DNA from: Neopestalotiopsis rosae
Taxonomy: Eukaryota > Ascomycota > Sordariomycetes > Amphisphaeriales > Sporocadaceae
Direction: 5' to 3'
Length of the DNA: 64,000 bases
NCBI GenBank assembly: GCA_023078685.1
Contig: JALGAS010000002.1
Span: forward strand, 3,596,001 to 3,660,000
Each line of letters begins with the position of its first letter. The first letter of the stretch is position 1. This document shows positions 32,498-44,063 of this stretch, in pieces. The notes below the pieces were generated by a model that saw nothing but the letters and a program-made list of their open reading frames with translations, did no database searches and was not told the origin of the DNA. The position numbers were made by a program, and so were the translations under genes.

Positions 32498-34411
32498 ATG
32501 GCCCCAGACACGAAGACGACCAAGAAGGAGGTTAAAAAGGACACGCGCGCCTGGGATGCGCTCACCCCGCCGCTCGCCGAATGGATTCTCGACTACCTCT
32601 CCAGCTCCGGCTTTGAGCGCATGACGCCCGTCCAAGCCGCCGTACTCCCTCTCTTTAGCGCCAGCAAGGACGTCGTCGTCGAGGCCGTCACCGGCAGCGG
32701 CAAGACGCTCAGCTATCTGATACCCGTCATCAACCGCCTGCTCCGACTCGAGGAGCCCACCAAGCCACGCCACGTCGCCGCCATCATTGTCTCGCCCACC
32801 CGAGAACTGGCGTCGCAGATCCACAAGGTCCTGATTGACCTCGTCAGGTTTCACCCGACGTCGGCCGAGCTGCTCCCTCATCTCGACGGCGACGAGAAGC
32901 GACCGATTACCTCGACGCCCTTTATACTGCCCCAGCTCCTCGTGGGAGGTACGACGACACCTGCCCAGGACCTCAGCTTCTTCCTACGACACTGCCCAAA
33001 CATTCTCGTCGCATCGCCCGGTCGGTTAGTCGAGCTTCTACAGTCGCCGCACGTGAGCTGCAACCAATCGAGTTTTGAGGTGCTCGTGCTGGACGAGGCA
33101 GACCGACTGCTGGATCTCGGATTCAAGCAGGACTTGCAAAACATTTTGAGCAGACTACCCAAACAAAGGAGAACGGGCCTTTTCAGCGCCAGCGTGAGCG
33201 ATGCCGTTTCAGAGATTATCCGTGTCGGGCTGAGGAACCCGGTCAAGATCCAGGTCAAGGTCAAGAGTCTAAAGACGGGCGGCGTGATTGAAGAGAGAAG
33301 GACGCCGGCGAGTCTGGCCATGAAGTACCTGCTGACGCCGGCGTCGCAGAAGCTGCCCGCGCTGGCGCAGATACTGGACAAGCTGGAGACGCGGCCGCAA
33401 AAGAGCATCGTCTTCTTTTCCACCTGCGCCGCCGTGGACTACTTTCAACACTTGCTCCCAGAGCTCTTGCCCGAAGGCTACGCCATTGTACCGCTGCACG
33501 GCAAGCACCACTCCAACGTGCGACAAAAGAACTTTAACAAATTCCTGAGCTCGGCCCAGCCGACCATCCTCTTGACGACAGATTTGGCCGCGCGAGGTCT
33601 CGACGTGCCACAGGTAGATCTGGTAGTGCAAATCGACCCGCCGTCGGACCCCAAGGTGTACCTCCACCGCTGCGGCCGCGCCGGCCGCGCAGGACGTAAG
33701 GGTCTTTCGGTGCTCTTCTTGCAACCCGGGCGAGAGGAGGATTACGTCCCCTTTCTCGAGATCCGCAAGACGCCCATCGAGCCCCTGACGTACCCAGAAA
33801 TCGTGCTCAACCTGTCCGACGCCGCCGAGGCCACGTACAAGTTCCGAGCCCTGGTCAAGGAGGACCGCGCCCTGTATGAAAAGGGCCAGCGCGCCTTTGT
33901 CTCGTGGGTCCGGAGCTACAGCAACCACACGGCCTCGTCGATATTCCGCGTCGCGGATCTGGACTGGGCCGACCTGGCCTCGGGCTGGGGTCTGCTCCGC
34001 TTGCCAAAAATGCCCGAGGCCAAGACCTTTGACGGGGACCGCTCGCTCGGCATCGACATGGACTGGGACAACTTTGCCTTCAAGGACAAGGCGCGCGAGA
34101 AGCAGCGCCGCCTCGACATGGAAAAGGCCGCCGACCCGGCCAATGGCGAAAAGGCCGAGGCCATCAAGGCCAAGCGGAAGCGCAACACCGAGGCGTGGAG
34201 CGATAAGCACGAAAAGGAGGGCGTGCGCACTGTGAGGAGAGAGAAGAGACACAAGAAGCGCGAGGCAGAGCGCGTGAGCACATTGACCGAGGATGAAAAG
34301 GTCAGAGAACGTGAACTCGAGGACATGTTGGCACAGATCCGGAAACAAAATCAAGAAAAGTTTGCAGCGGCCGCAGCAAAGGGTAATGACGACTTCGAGG
34401 GATTTGATTAG
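32498..34411 (+). CDS. spb4: DEAD-box RNA helicase Spb4 (60S ribosome assembly)
   Basis: 637 aa, intronless. Spb4/DDX55 is a nucleolar RNA helicase needed for 27S pre-rRNA processing and late nucleolar 60S assembly. The Q motif region ([16 protein letters not shown] with [10 protein letters not shown]) is followed by Walker [17 protein letters not shown], motif [14 protein letters not shown], a motif III written SAS rather than SAT, then [13 protein letters not shown] and [14 protein letters not shown] Lys/Arg/Glu-rich C-terminal coiled region follows the helicase core, as in Spb4. The [20 protein letters not shown] beginning and the overall length identify it rather than other DEAD-box subfamilies. 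It stands with the stomatin gene (convergent, 399 bp). Confidence 0.95.
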   Translation: MAPDTKTTKKEVKKDTRAWDALTPPLAEWILDYLSSSGFERMTPVQAAVLPLFSASKDVVVEAVTGSGKTLSYLIPVINRLLRLEEPTKPRHVAAIIVSPTRELASQIHKVLIDLVRFHPTSAELLPHLDGDEKRPITSTPFILPQLLVGGTTTPAQDLSFFLRHCPNILVASPGRLVELLQSPHVSCNQSSFEVLVLDEADRLLDLGFKQDLQNILSRLPKQRRTGLFSASVSDAVSEIIRVGLRNPVKIQVKVKSLKTGGVIEERRTPASLAMKYLLTPASQKLPALAQILDKLETRPQKSIVFFSTCAAVDYFQHLLPELLPEGYAIVPLHGKHHSNVRQKNFNKFLSSAQPTILLTTDLAARGLDVPQVDLVVQIDPPSDPKVYLHRCGRAGRAGRKGLSVLFLQPGREEDYVPFLEIRKTPIEPLTYPEIVLNLSDAAEATYKFRALVKEDRALYEKGQRAFVSWVRSYSNHTASSIFRVADLDWADLASGWGLLRLPKMPEAKTFDGDRSLGIDMDWDNFAFKDKAREKQRRLDMEKAADPANGEKAEAIKAKRKRNTEAWSDKHEKEGVRTVRREKRHKKREAERVSTLTEDEKVRERELEDMLAQIRKQNQEKFAAAAAKGNDDFEGFD

Positions 34412-34810
34412 CCAGACGATTTATATACCACAACATTGAATTTCATCAACACAGACTATGGTCTTTGCACCTTGGTGTTTGATGATATCTCATCTTGATT
34501 CATTACTACTACAGTTGCCATTCGGGATTTACCAAGCTAAATCTTGAACCCAGGGTGGCTACCTTAACCGAAATTCCAAGCGAACGATATTGGGTATCCA
34601 TAGGGGGTATCCGAAAGCTGGAAAACATAAAACCAGAGAAAAATACAGCCGGTGTCATCAAATCCTCATGCGTCTCAACCTGACGCCCCTCGTACATGTC
34701 GTCTCACCGCCAACTCTGGGGTATTTCATTTTGGGGTCGAGGATCAGAATGTCCCATTACCGGGTATTCTGGCCTCCAGCTCTTGAACCAAGCGCTTCTG
34801 TCATCTTCAA
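34412..34810. other. Convergent 3' intergenic region
   Basis: 399 bp between spb4 and the stomatin gene, converging 3' ends. Nothing else recognised. Confidence 0.5.
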
Positions 34811-35943
34811 CTAAATGTTCTCAATGACTCGGGCGTTCATGGCTCGTTGGAACTGCGGGTCGGTGGCGCCAAAATCGTGGGACTCGGCGCCTCCGGCGCT
34901 CTCGCCAAAGTTCTGGCCTTCCTGTTGCATAGCAGCGTTGAACGCCGGGCCCATGGTCTGGTTGGCGGCAGGAAGGAAGATGACCTTGCTGTTGGCCGAC
35001 TTGGCCATGGCCTGCATGGCCTCGAGGTAGCGGATCTGCATGGCGGGAGCAGAAGACAGAATATCGGCAGCCTGGCGCATCAGCTTTGCGCTCTCAACCT
35101 CGGCCTTGGCGGCAATGATCTTGGACTCTCCGATACGCTTGCTCTGGGCGGCCATGGAGAGCGACTCCTGCAATTCCTGGCTGAAAACAATGTCCTTGAT
35201 GAGCATGGACTCGACCTGAACACCCCAACCAGCTGCAACGTCCTCAATTATCTCTCCAATGCTCTGAGCAATCTCCTCGCGGCGCTCAATGACGTCCTGC
35301 AGAATGCGTGCACCGACGACGTGGCGAAGAGTGGTCTGGGTGCGCTCGATGAGAGCCTGGCGGACGTTGGCGATACCGAAAGCGGCCTTGTGAGGGCTGA
35401 TGATGTGATAGTAGATGACCGAGGTGAGGTGAACAGTCACATTGTCCTTGGTCATACAGGTCTGCTTGGGAACCTCGACAATCTGGATCTTGACATCGAC
35501 CTGGTGCAAACGCTCCGAGAGCGGGTTGATCTTGACCAAGCCAGGGTCCACGGCCTTGTAGAACTTGCCAAACTTGGTGACCAGGCCCACGTTACCCTGG
35601 TGAACTTGCTTGTAAGGGTTGGGGCAGCAGATGATACACGGAACAGCTCCCAATGTACCCATGCAAGCGCCAAGAGCGTTGACTATTTTCTTCTGTTAAT
35701 AATGAACTTCATCCAAGAAAAAATTGGGAGGATGTCAGGTAGAGACTTACTCATTGAACCATACCAACCCTCGGGGTTAGCATCGTCTCCAACGATAGAG
35801 GCATAGCTAGGTTGAAGATCGCGCTCCCTGGGAGGCTGAACAGTCATGTTCTGCTGAGGGCGGAAACCAATTTCAGTGGTTCCATTGGTCTCGGGACCCT
35901 TGTCTTTGCGCAGAGGTGAGGAGCTGTTGTCGGTGGCGGACAT
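34811..35943 (-). CDS. Stomatin-like SPFH/Band 7 membrane protein
   Basis: 354 aa from exons 35943-35751 and 35682-34811. The acceptor AATAG at 35683-35687 is the one that keeps phase; a nearer AG would shift the frame. The N-terminal 60 residues are disordered. The monotopic hydrophobic hairpin ALGACMGTLGAVPCIICC follows, and then NPYKQVHQGNVGLVTKFGKF opening the SPFH domain. ERTQTTLRHVVGARILQDVI and GVQVESMLIKDI are the characteristic Band 7 blocks, followed by an Ala/Glu-rich oligomerising coiled coil. Stomatins scaffold sterol-rich membrane microdomains, at the plasma membrane or in mitochondria. It is a typical filamentous-fungal stomatin of normal length. Confidence 0.92.
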
Positions 35944-38900
35944 TGTGCTGTTGGACGACTCAGTCGTGATATCGAGCTTGTTGTGATAGTTTAGTGAGCT
36001 TTAGGTCTCTGGACTAATGTCGAGACTCAAGTTGTATAAGTCGCAAAGAGACTTATGTAATGGGAGGAAGGGATGAAGTTATTGAGTATATTTTCTCTGA
36101 ATACAGCGCCAAGAAAGTGATGAATCCTTAAAACACTGCTATCATGAATGGGGGGACACGGCGTATATGTAGCTGGCAGTATTTGTTTCCGTCAGCTGAA
36201 GGGTGGTGAGAGGCGAGACAAATCAGACGTGGTGCGATGTGAATCTGTGACGTTTACGCCTGTAGCGGTTTCCTTTTGAGTTTAGCGTGTTGACAGGGTG
36301 GCAGGGTGGTCGAGCTGCAAGCTGCGGTGGATGGTGGCACTGCGGGGGAGGAAGAAACTACACTGGCTTAACTGGGGCAGTGCCTTCCTGGGCTTTGCTG
36401 GGCTGCTGGGCGACGGTGGGAACACACTTTTTAGTGCGTTTAGGTAGGGACTTTTCGGTACCCAAATGCAGACAGGAACCCAAGAATATTGAATGAATGG
36501 AGATCCGAGATCACACGGAAATACGAAGGGACAACACATCGGCTTGAGTGCAAAGTTATCCCGCCTGACCCAAGATATCCAACAGGAAAATGCCTCGAAT
36601 GCGCACCTCGAATGCGAGCAGCTTCATTTACCCCTTCAGTACACTCACCAGACACGTGCAGCAAACTGACCAGGCCTAATCTGTAGAACGATACGATTGA
36701 TGGCCACTTCGGATCATCGAAAGCCGTGCATAGCACGCCGTTAGCTGCCAGAAAGATACTCCAAGCGGTCTGCTGTAGTGCATGGCTTGTTTTTATCCTT
36801 ATTTCCATTTCCATTACGGGCATAACAGAATGATACCAGCAGCAATCGTGGAGAAGAGACATCCTACACACTCGTAATCGAATGACACTATGAAGTTCAT
36901 TCAAGAATGCTGTTGTCATGGACTTCCACTCTGCATCCAAGACAGGTAGCCATGTCGCCAAGTCTCCAATGACCGTGCCGCTTCCCGTGATGGAGGGTCG
37001 CGCTCGCGCATCAGCGGCCAGCAGGGGACTCGGGGGACTTCTTGGGAGATGGCAGGGACTCTTGGGTGACCTGAGAGCTGCTACCCTCGCTCCCGGCAGC
37101 TTGAATGCAACCATTCATGGCGAAGGGTGTCCGCAAAGAGCTAGCTTCCAAAAAGCTTGGCCACTGCAGATCATTGAAACCATTCACGCCCCCTGCGTTC
37201 AGAACCGAAACATTTCATCTTTCGACGTGCAAAAAAGGGAGCGAAACTATCCGCTCTGTATGCCATCTTACTTGCTTGCCTGCCCGCATGCACAGGAGGC
37301 ATATCACGAGATGTCTTTGAAGAGCGAGCCGTTGTCGGGATTACTGCTTGTGACAGCTCGATGCGTAATTTAACGCATCTTACACAGCACAACAAACACC
37401 AAGCCAGGGTTTGCAGACAAAGAGACCTGTGCCGTCTGCAATCGTCGCAGGATCAAGCTTGTAAAATTGCTCAGCAATCCCGCCCATTCGAAGCAGCGGC
37501 TTTTCTTCACGATTTTCGCCCATCGTGACCCTGCACTGCCGGCCGTTGTCTGACAGCAGCCGGGGCCACTGACTACCTGCATGCTCGGACGCCCGACCGC
37601 AATTCAGATACGCATATGTCATCTCTTGTGTTCTCGCTTACATGATATGATCTTGTATGTCTGTCGGTCTTGTGTCGCGCCAGACTTGCGTCTCCAGCAG
37701 AGGCAATAGTTTCCTTGCACTGTAAGGAAAGCCTGTCGCCAACATAGATTAATTGCTTAGTTTTGCGACTCTGCTGATTGCCATTGCCACGAGCAGCTAG
37801 GCAATAAGCACAATTGTTCCAAAGAGTCGCCCGGCTATGCGGCTCCCTTTGCCTTGACGAAATCACAATGTTCCAAACTCAATCTGATCCCGTGATTAGT
37901 TCCTGGGGAAAGGAACCGGACGTGGCAAAGGCACATCTCTTAGTTGCCCCAGCAGCATATTTGGCACGATCCGGTGGCTTCATGGATTATGGATTATGGA
38001 TTGACATATTTGTGGCCATGCATGCATGGCTTGGAACCCTTCTGGAATCTTTCCCTTTTCGGCTCCAAATTAGTTCATTGGCCAATGGGATGCTTTCGCG
38101 CGGCCCGGTCCCTTTTCGCCTATCGAGAGGAACATGATAGACATAAGCCGTATAAGTGGCGATCAGCCTGAGGCTTAGGTTCTGATCCAGGAACTTCTAA
38201 AGGAACTACCATTTATGGAAGACAGTAAGCAACCGAAATCTGCATGGTAGTTGCGGCATTGAAACTTGTATTGCTCACTTGCAGCTTATCCGCCCGCATC
38301 GAGTGTAGCCATGTACTAGCATACGATCTGATCATCTAGGAATTGCTCCGCCCCGTTTGGTCACCCTAGCGTCCTCCACAAGGTGCATCCCTTAAGTCAG
38401 CCAAGACTTCAAGACGACCCTAAGGCTGGGGACTGGAATCCTTCGTGACAAATGGCGCCAGTGAATGTCAGTGTTTGGTTCAGTTCAAGGCATTTCAAAT
38501 TTCAGCCTCGGGCCCGGGCTGCGATATGCTGTCAACCTTGTGGATCGCCTCGCTCTTCGGCCGCTCTTGGATTTTTTCATCGCCTCTCATCCAAAGGAAA
38601 ACATCATGTATCCATTATAAGCAGGGTTTCCCAGGAACCACTGCCTCGACGATACGAAGAAAGACTGGGCCTGATTGTTCTTCGGTGTTTCCATGTGTTC
38701 CACTTGCTATTACAATGACGGCATTTTGATGCACGATAAAGTATCCAACTGCATGTCCAGTCACCAGTGTTTGAAGTAAAAGCGTTTCCAATGAATATCC
38801 GAACAGCAATTTGTAAGGGTTGAGGGCCGGTTGATATGGAAATTCGTGCAAATCATGGGGCGTCGCTGGCAATTTCAAGCTTGAAGGAAGCGAGTGCACC

Positions 38901-39482
38901 TTTCTTGATGCAACTTTGCAAGCAAAACAGATTCTGTGGGATGAGAACGACATTTCTCCGATTCTCAAAATCAACGTGCGTGAGATCAGGATGTGGTATT
39001 GTCAGCATGGCTCAGCATCGGGCACTGATCGACCACTACACCTCCTGCTCTGCCACATTGTTCTAATTCTACCTTTCCTCCATCCATCGGCACCTACCAG
39101 ACAGCTGCGCCTTAGCCCGGCATAGACCATTCCCCTTTATCAGGAGTCAGGACTGGTTGATCCAGCTTAAGCGAAACATCCACCGGACGGGGCACACCCG
39201 GATGCGCGATATAGTTTGTTCTCAATGATCTGATAAAAAACGGCAGATAATGTCCACTAGTGAGACGAGATCCTAATTACCAACAGCGTCTGAGAAGTGG
39301 AAGCTGTTGGCTACTCCCATCTTCGATGTCCGTTCCGGTTAGTTAGTGCGTAATTTGGGAAAGTTTCCCAGTTCTCATTCGAGGACATATCTGGTCAATG
39401 TCGAAACAAGAATGTGGAAAAAAGTTAAAGAATGATATCAATTTTATCCTGGATAACTTTCAAAAGAGGAGAATTCCCATAT
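35944..39482. other. 3.5 kb gene-poor region
   Basis: Open frames up to 224 codons occur on both strands (for example 36440-37114 minus and 36918-37373 plus), but they overlap each other and show no family resemblance or splice support. A 9-bp tandem repeat of ATGGATTAT lies near 37983. The left end is the stomatin promoter, the right end the GH3 3' region. Confidence 0.5.
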
Positions 39483-42178
39483 TTAAACCGACAGAGTTGC
39501 CTCAGCCTTGAGATCCCGACTGCTGGCCCCGACAGAAATGGTGTAGTTGCCGCTCTCCACCTTCCAGTTCTGCGCCGTCGTGTCCCACACGCTGAGGTCC
39601 CGCCGGCGCAGCGCAAACACCACGGTCGCCGACTCGCCGGGCTGGATGGTCACTTTTTCAAAGCCGCGGAGCTGGCGTACCGGCTCGTCGGCGACCTCGG
39701 GAAAGGCGATATATAACTGTGCGACCTCGGCACCCGCGACGGAGCCCGTGTTGGAAATGGTGGCCTCGACCGTGGCGACCACGTCCCAGAGGTCCTCGCG
39801 GCCGCCAACGGCGAGGGCGCCGGTCGCGTAGCCGCTGGTCAGGTTGGCGGTGCTCTCGACGGTGATGGCTGAGTCGTACTCGAAAGTCGTGTACGACAGA
39901 CCGTAGCCGAACTCGTAGCGCGGCGTAATGTTTTGCTGGTCAAAGTACTTGTAGTCAATGTAGTTGCCCTCGGTGAAGTTGAGCAAGAGGTTGGTCTCCT
40001 GGACCAGCGTGCCCTGATCGTAGTCGGACTCGTTCTTGGCAATGGTGTGCACGAGCTTGCCTGAGGGGTTGACGGCTCCGAAGAGCACGTCGTCGATGGC
40101 GTTGCCCGACTCCTGGCCCAGGGGACCGCCATAGATGACGCCCGTGACATTTTCGTGCTCGATCCAGGCGTCGACTAGGCGCGGGCCGATGGTGTTGATT
40201 ACTACAATGGTGTTGTTGCATACGTCGGCGACGGTGGTGACCAGACTTGTTTAATACTGTCAACAAAATTACGTCCCTTGAAGATTTGATTGAGGTCATG
40301 GACTTACGTGTCCTGGGTAGCGTTGCGAAGTTCACTGCGGTCGGCACCTTCGCCGGCCCACGCGTTCAAAAAGACAACACATGCATCAGAGAGGTCAGCC
40401 ACACCAGTAGTCGACTCGGTCAGCTCGGTGCCAGAACCAATCATGCCGCTGGAGCTGTTTGTGTTCTCATCGGTCAGCCACCATCGAAGCATGAAGCCGT
40501 CGCTGGCTGCGCGTTGGTTGAACAGCTGGAAAGGGGTGGAGAGGTATGCCAGAGAGCCCATGGCGCTTCCGCCTACAACTGACATGTCTGTTGTGATCGT
40601 TTGTTAGATACAATCATGCTTTTTTGTGAACTGGGACAGATACTCACGACCCTGCATTGTCGGCGGCTCGCCATCGTACACGGAAAGCGCCGTGTTGGCA
40701 CCAACGTATCTTGGAGCAGCATGATATCCAAAGATGCTGATGGACTTCTTGTCCTTGAGAGGCAAAGCGTTGTTGGTGTTCTTGAGGAGAACCAACGAGT
40801 CGGCTGCGTACGAACGAGCATAGGCGCTGTGGTTGCCGCGGTTGTCAATGTGCGCAGTCGGCTCGGCATAGCTGGGGTATCCTTCGTCTTGCCCGAGATA
40901 GTAGTAGCCCATGACGTTGCGGATCACCATGTCGTCCAGACGGGCCTCGGTGAGACTGCCGTTGCTCAGGGCCGCGGTGATGGTCGATTCGCTCCAGGTA
41001 CTCGAGGAGCCAAGGTCCATTCCTCCGTTGGCGGAACCCAAGGCCGTCTTTTGACCGCCCACGTCGGCGTGGACGAGACCGGGAAAACCAGCCTCGACCT
41101 TCAAGTAAGTACCGAGGGCTTGCTGGTCCTCACACTGGATCGCAAGGTCAGTATTGCCACAAGAGTTAAAAATCATGTTGCGTCTTGACTGACTGAGTAG
41201 GTACCGTTGATCCGGTTCATAGCGCACATGACACCGCCAACACCGCTCTTGACCACTTCGTAGAATGGCGCGAGATACGTCTCGTGGAATGCCTTGTCAT
41301 CAATCTGGACACTGTAGGACTCGTCCGAGGAAGAAGAATCCTCGGCGCGCTTCGAGGGAGGGGTACTGCTGTTCGACCCTCCGCCCATACCTCCACCCAT
41401 GCCGCCTCCGCTGCTCGTGGTGCCCATCCGGTTCGTCTCGAATTCGTTGAGGATGAAGTGCTTGGCGCTAGTCACAACACCAGAATCAGCCATTCCCTAT
41501 AATAGTTTATGTAAGTCCCGTTTTCCTTCCCAACAGCATTATGTCAGCCATTTCTTACCTTGACAAACTGTCCGGCCATGGCTCTGGAAATGCTAAAGTC
41601 AGCATATATGATACTTGCCAATGATTCTCATGGTGTTCGGGAGACGTACCCAGCGAGATATGAATCAGGTCCATAAGTCTCTCCCGTTCTGCCTCCCCAA
41701 GCCGAGCGTCCCAGCGGCTGCAGTGTCGGCGCATACGCCAAGTTGATACCCTTTCCGCGGTACTCGACACCAAGAGCGGAACCCTGGCCCCGGATGGCAT
41801 CCTTATCCCAGGTCATGCTCATCGCGAGACCAGCCGGCCAGGTTGTGACGAAGAAGTAGGTGAGCGGGTTGGTCGAAGAGTCCAGCATGCGCAATGCGCT
41901 CATGTTGCCGGCGTCGCCGGCGCCGATGAAGGAGATCTTCTCCGACGTGTTGAGCGACTGCACGAACGCGGCCGCCTTGTCGTAGGCATCTTGCCATTCG
42001 CCAAGCTTGACTATAAAATCGTATGAGTATCGTATATCGGTATTAATGCACTGAAAGCTTCAAACCTACCGGTTCCTGAGCTTAGCAGGTAGTCCGTGTA
42101 GTTGGCGGATGCATCGGCTGAGACGAGTAAGCCTTGATGCAGCGCCCACAGGGCAGAAATGGTCGACGGCAACTTCAT
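39483..42178 (-). CDS. GH3 beta-glucosidase with C-terminal FnIII-like domain
   Basis: 775 aa from seven exons: 42178-42070, 42010-41650, 41583-41559 (25 nt), 41496-41194, 41134-40648, 40587-40308 and 40245-39483, all in phase. A weak signal peptide (MKLPSTISALWALHQGLLVSA) suggests secretion. The GH3 N-terminal barrel shows TYFFVTTWPAGLAMSMTWD, SAKHFILNE (substrate-binding Lys-His), MNRINGTYSC, and GLVHADVGGQ with Asp290 aligning with the catalytic nucleophile. The (alpha/beta)6 sandwich contains DSLVLLKNTNNALPL and GGPLGQESGNAIDDVLFG. The C-terminal fibronectin-like domain has GYGLSYTTFEY and ALRRRDLSVWD. The family releases glucose from beta-linked di- and oligosaccharides. Residues 190-225 are an unusual Gly/Ser insertion holding a Lys-Arg pair. 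It lies downstream of the sugar porter, same strand. Confidence 0.93.
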
Positions 42179-44063
42179 GGCTGCGAAGCTGCGCCAAAAG
42201 ATCGATTTTGGATATCAAGAAAGGATGATAGGGAACGCCCGCCAAGGCATCTCGTCGTCAAAGGTGGCAAAGTGTCGTTTAAGTCTATCATGCTCACCTC
42301 AGACAAGCCGAATAGCGGCGGCAGTCGCCGCAAAGTCCGTCACCGCATCAGAAATTGACGACGACGAAATGGATACTTTTTTTTTTCGCAAGAATCCGCT
42401 ACCGTCATCGCAGGTTGAATGAAGGGTCCTGGTGCTATCGATTGCCCGCCCAGGCCCAAGAGTCAAAACCTCATTACGCGTCTCGCCCTGTCGGTTGGCC
42501 CCGTTTCTGAGCCTGCAACCAGAGCTCTGGGCCAACTGATGCTACGATATCCGTGGCTGAGGCTTCCCAGGGAGCGTCAAGGGACTCCAGATAAAAAATC
42601 CATAGCGAAAAAAAGCGAGCTAATCCGTGCAATTCGGTAGTTATGCCTTGAAGATTGCCAAGATTGACGTCGATCAGCCCTTTAAACTCTATACGGCACT
42701 TGCAAGCCTAGTCCACGAACGGGAGAGAAATGGATACAGCGGGGACTGTTGAACGGGGCGGGACGCGTAACGAGTCGATCGTGATACCATCCGTCCAGGT
42801 GGAACGAGTCGAGCCACAACTTGTTTTTCTGCCTTTTGCAAAGCTCTGGGCCAGATGCCAGCAATTGTTTGCCTCCCTGCCACGTGCGTTCCTGCATGAA
42901 GTGCAGCACGATGCTTATTAAGAGTGTTACTCAGCGGTGCCGGCCCATCGGGATGGCGACGCCGACCTCTCAACGACTTGGGCAGACCGCGATGGTTTCA
43001 AGAAGGAAATGAATACAGAGACGCTGTATTAAACCTCTCTCCCCATTCCACTTCGGACGGTTCGCTATGAACGGCCATGAAATACAGAGTAGAGACCAAA
43101 CCGCCCACATTCAACTACATACAACCCAAATTTCAGGGTCTGTCCGGAAATAATTCTTGAGAGACAAATGTTGAAACAAAATATTTTGACCCCAAAATGG
43201 CTAAAGTTTGTTACTAGACCGACTTGTGTCCGCGGCCGTCGTCGATCGAAACAAACGGGCCGAAAGAAGCATCTTTTGGTTGACAAGATAGCTCCACCTG
43301 ACGAATAGCCCATTACGCGTACGTATCGTATCCGGGCCAGAATACAGACATGGTTAAAAAGCTTGGTATCGGGATATAATTCCCGCCACGACCAAGTTTC
43401 TCCATGGATTCAATATACTGGTGTAAGAGGGAAATAAATTGTCGCAACTTATATGAGGTGGACTCGGCCGAGTTCGGTCCCAATCAGAACCCGGCCATCC
43501 TGAAGTCCGGTAGCAACCAAGACTTCATCGTCGCATGGCCTGACGAGCTTATATTTCTTGGTCCGTGAAGTTGCATGAGCTAGCTATTCATTCGAACGCA
43601 CTCCATCTTTGCGGTTGACCTCTGCAGGGCAAGCGAGACAATGTACAAACTACTACCGGAACTCGTGTAATCAGAGAGCGCTCAGCGCACAGTGAGACGC
43701 TATCCGGAGCGAGAACCGGAAGCTAGGTTACAGCACACATGCCGTTTCCAGTGATGGAGCCTCATTTCCATGATTCGGTAGATGCCATTTTCACTCATGT
43801 ATCTTGCCAACCACTATAAACGAAGTGACAGACGGCGGCCTTGCTTCAGAGGAATAAGTCTTGCGCTTCTGCAATGCCGTCTTGAAAGAAGTCTTCAGAG
43901 TCAAGCTTTTTGCTCGCTGCCTCGAGATGTATCTCTCCTCCGCGCCAATATCGCTCACCACTACTACACCAAATCCAAATGCAAAGATATAATCTATCAA
44001 ATCTATGAATAGCAAAGGTTTGATCCAACATTCCCTCTTGTCCCTTCATACCAGGTTCAACAC
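42179..44063. other. 1.9 kb intergenic region, sugar porter to GH3
   Basis: No gene supported. A GCGGGG element at 42739-42744, matching the CreA consensus SYGGRG, lies about 560 bp upstream of the GH3 start. Otherwise no conserved signal. Confidence 0.5.
42739..42744 (+). promoter_or_regulatory. Possible CreA-type site (GCGGGG)
   Basis: Matches the carbon-catabolite repressor consensus SYGGRG upstream of the GH3 gene. A six-base match is expected often by chance, so this is weak support for glucose repression. Confidence 0.25.

Noticed and set aside
36440..37373. Overlapping 224-codon (minus) and 151-codon (plus) frames
   Set aside because: They overlap antisense, have low-complexity composition with scattered Cys/Ser, and show no domain or splice support.
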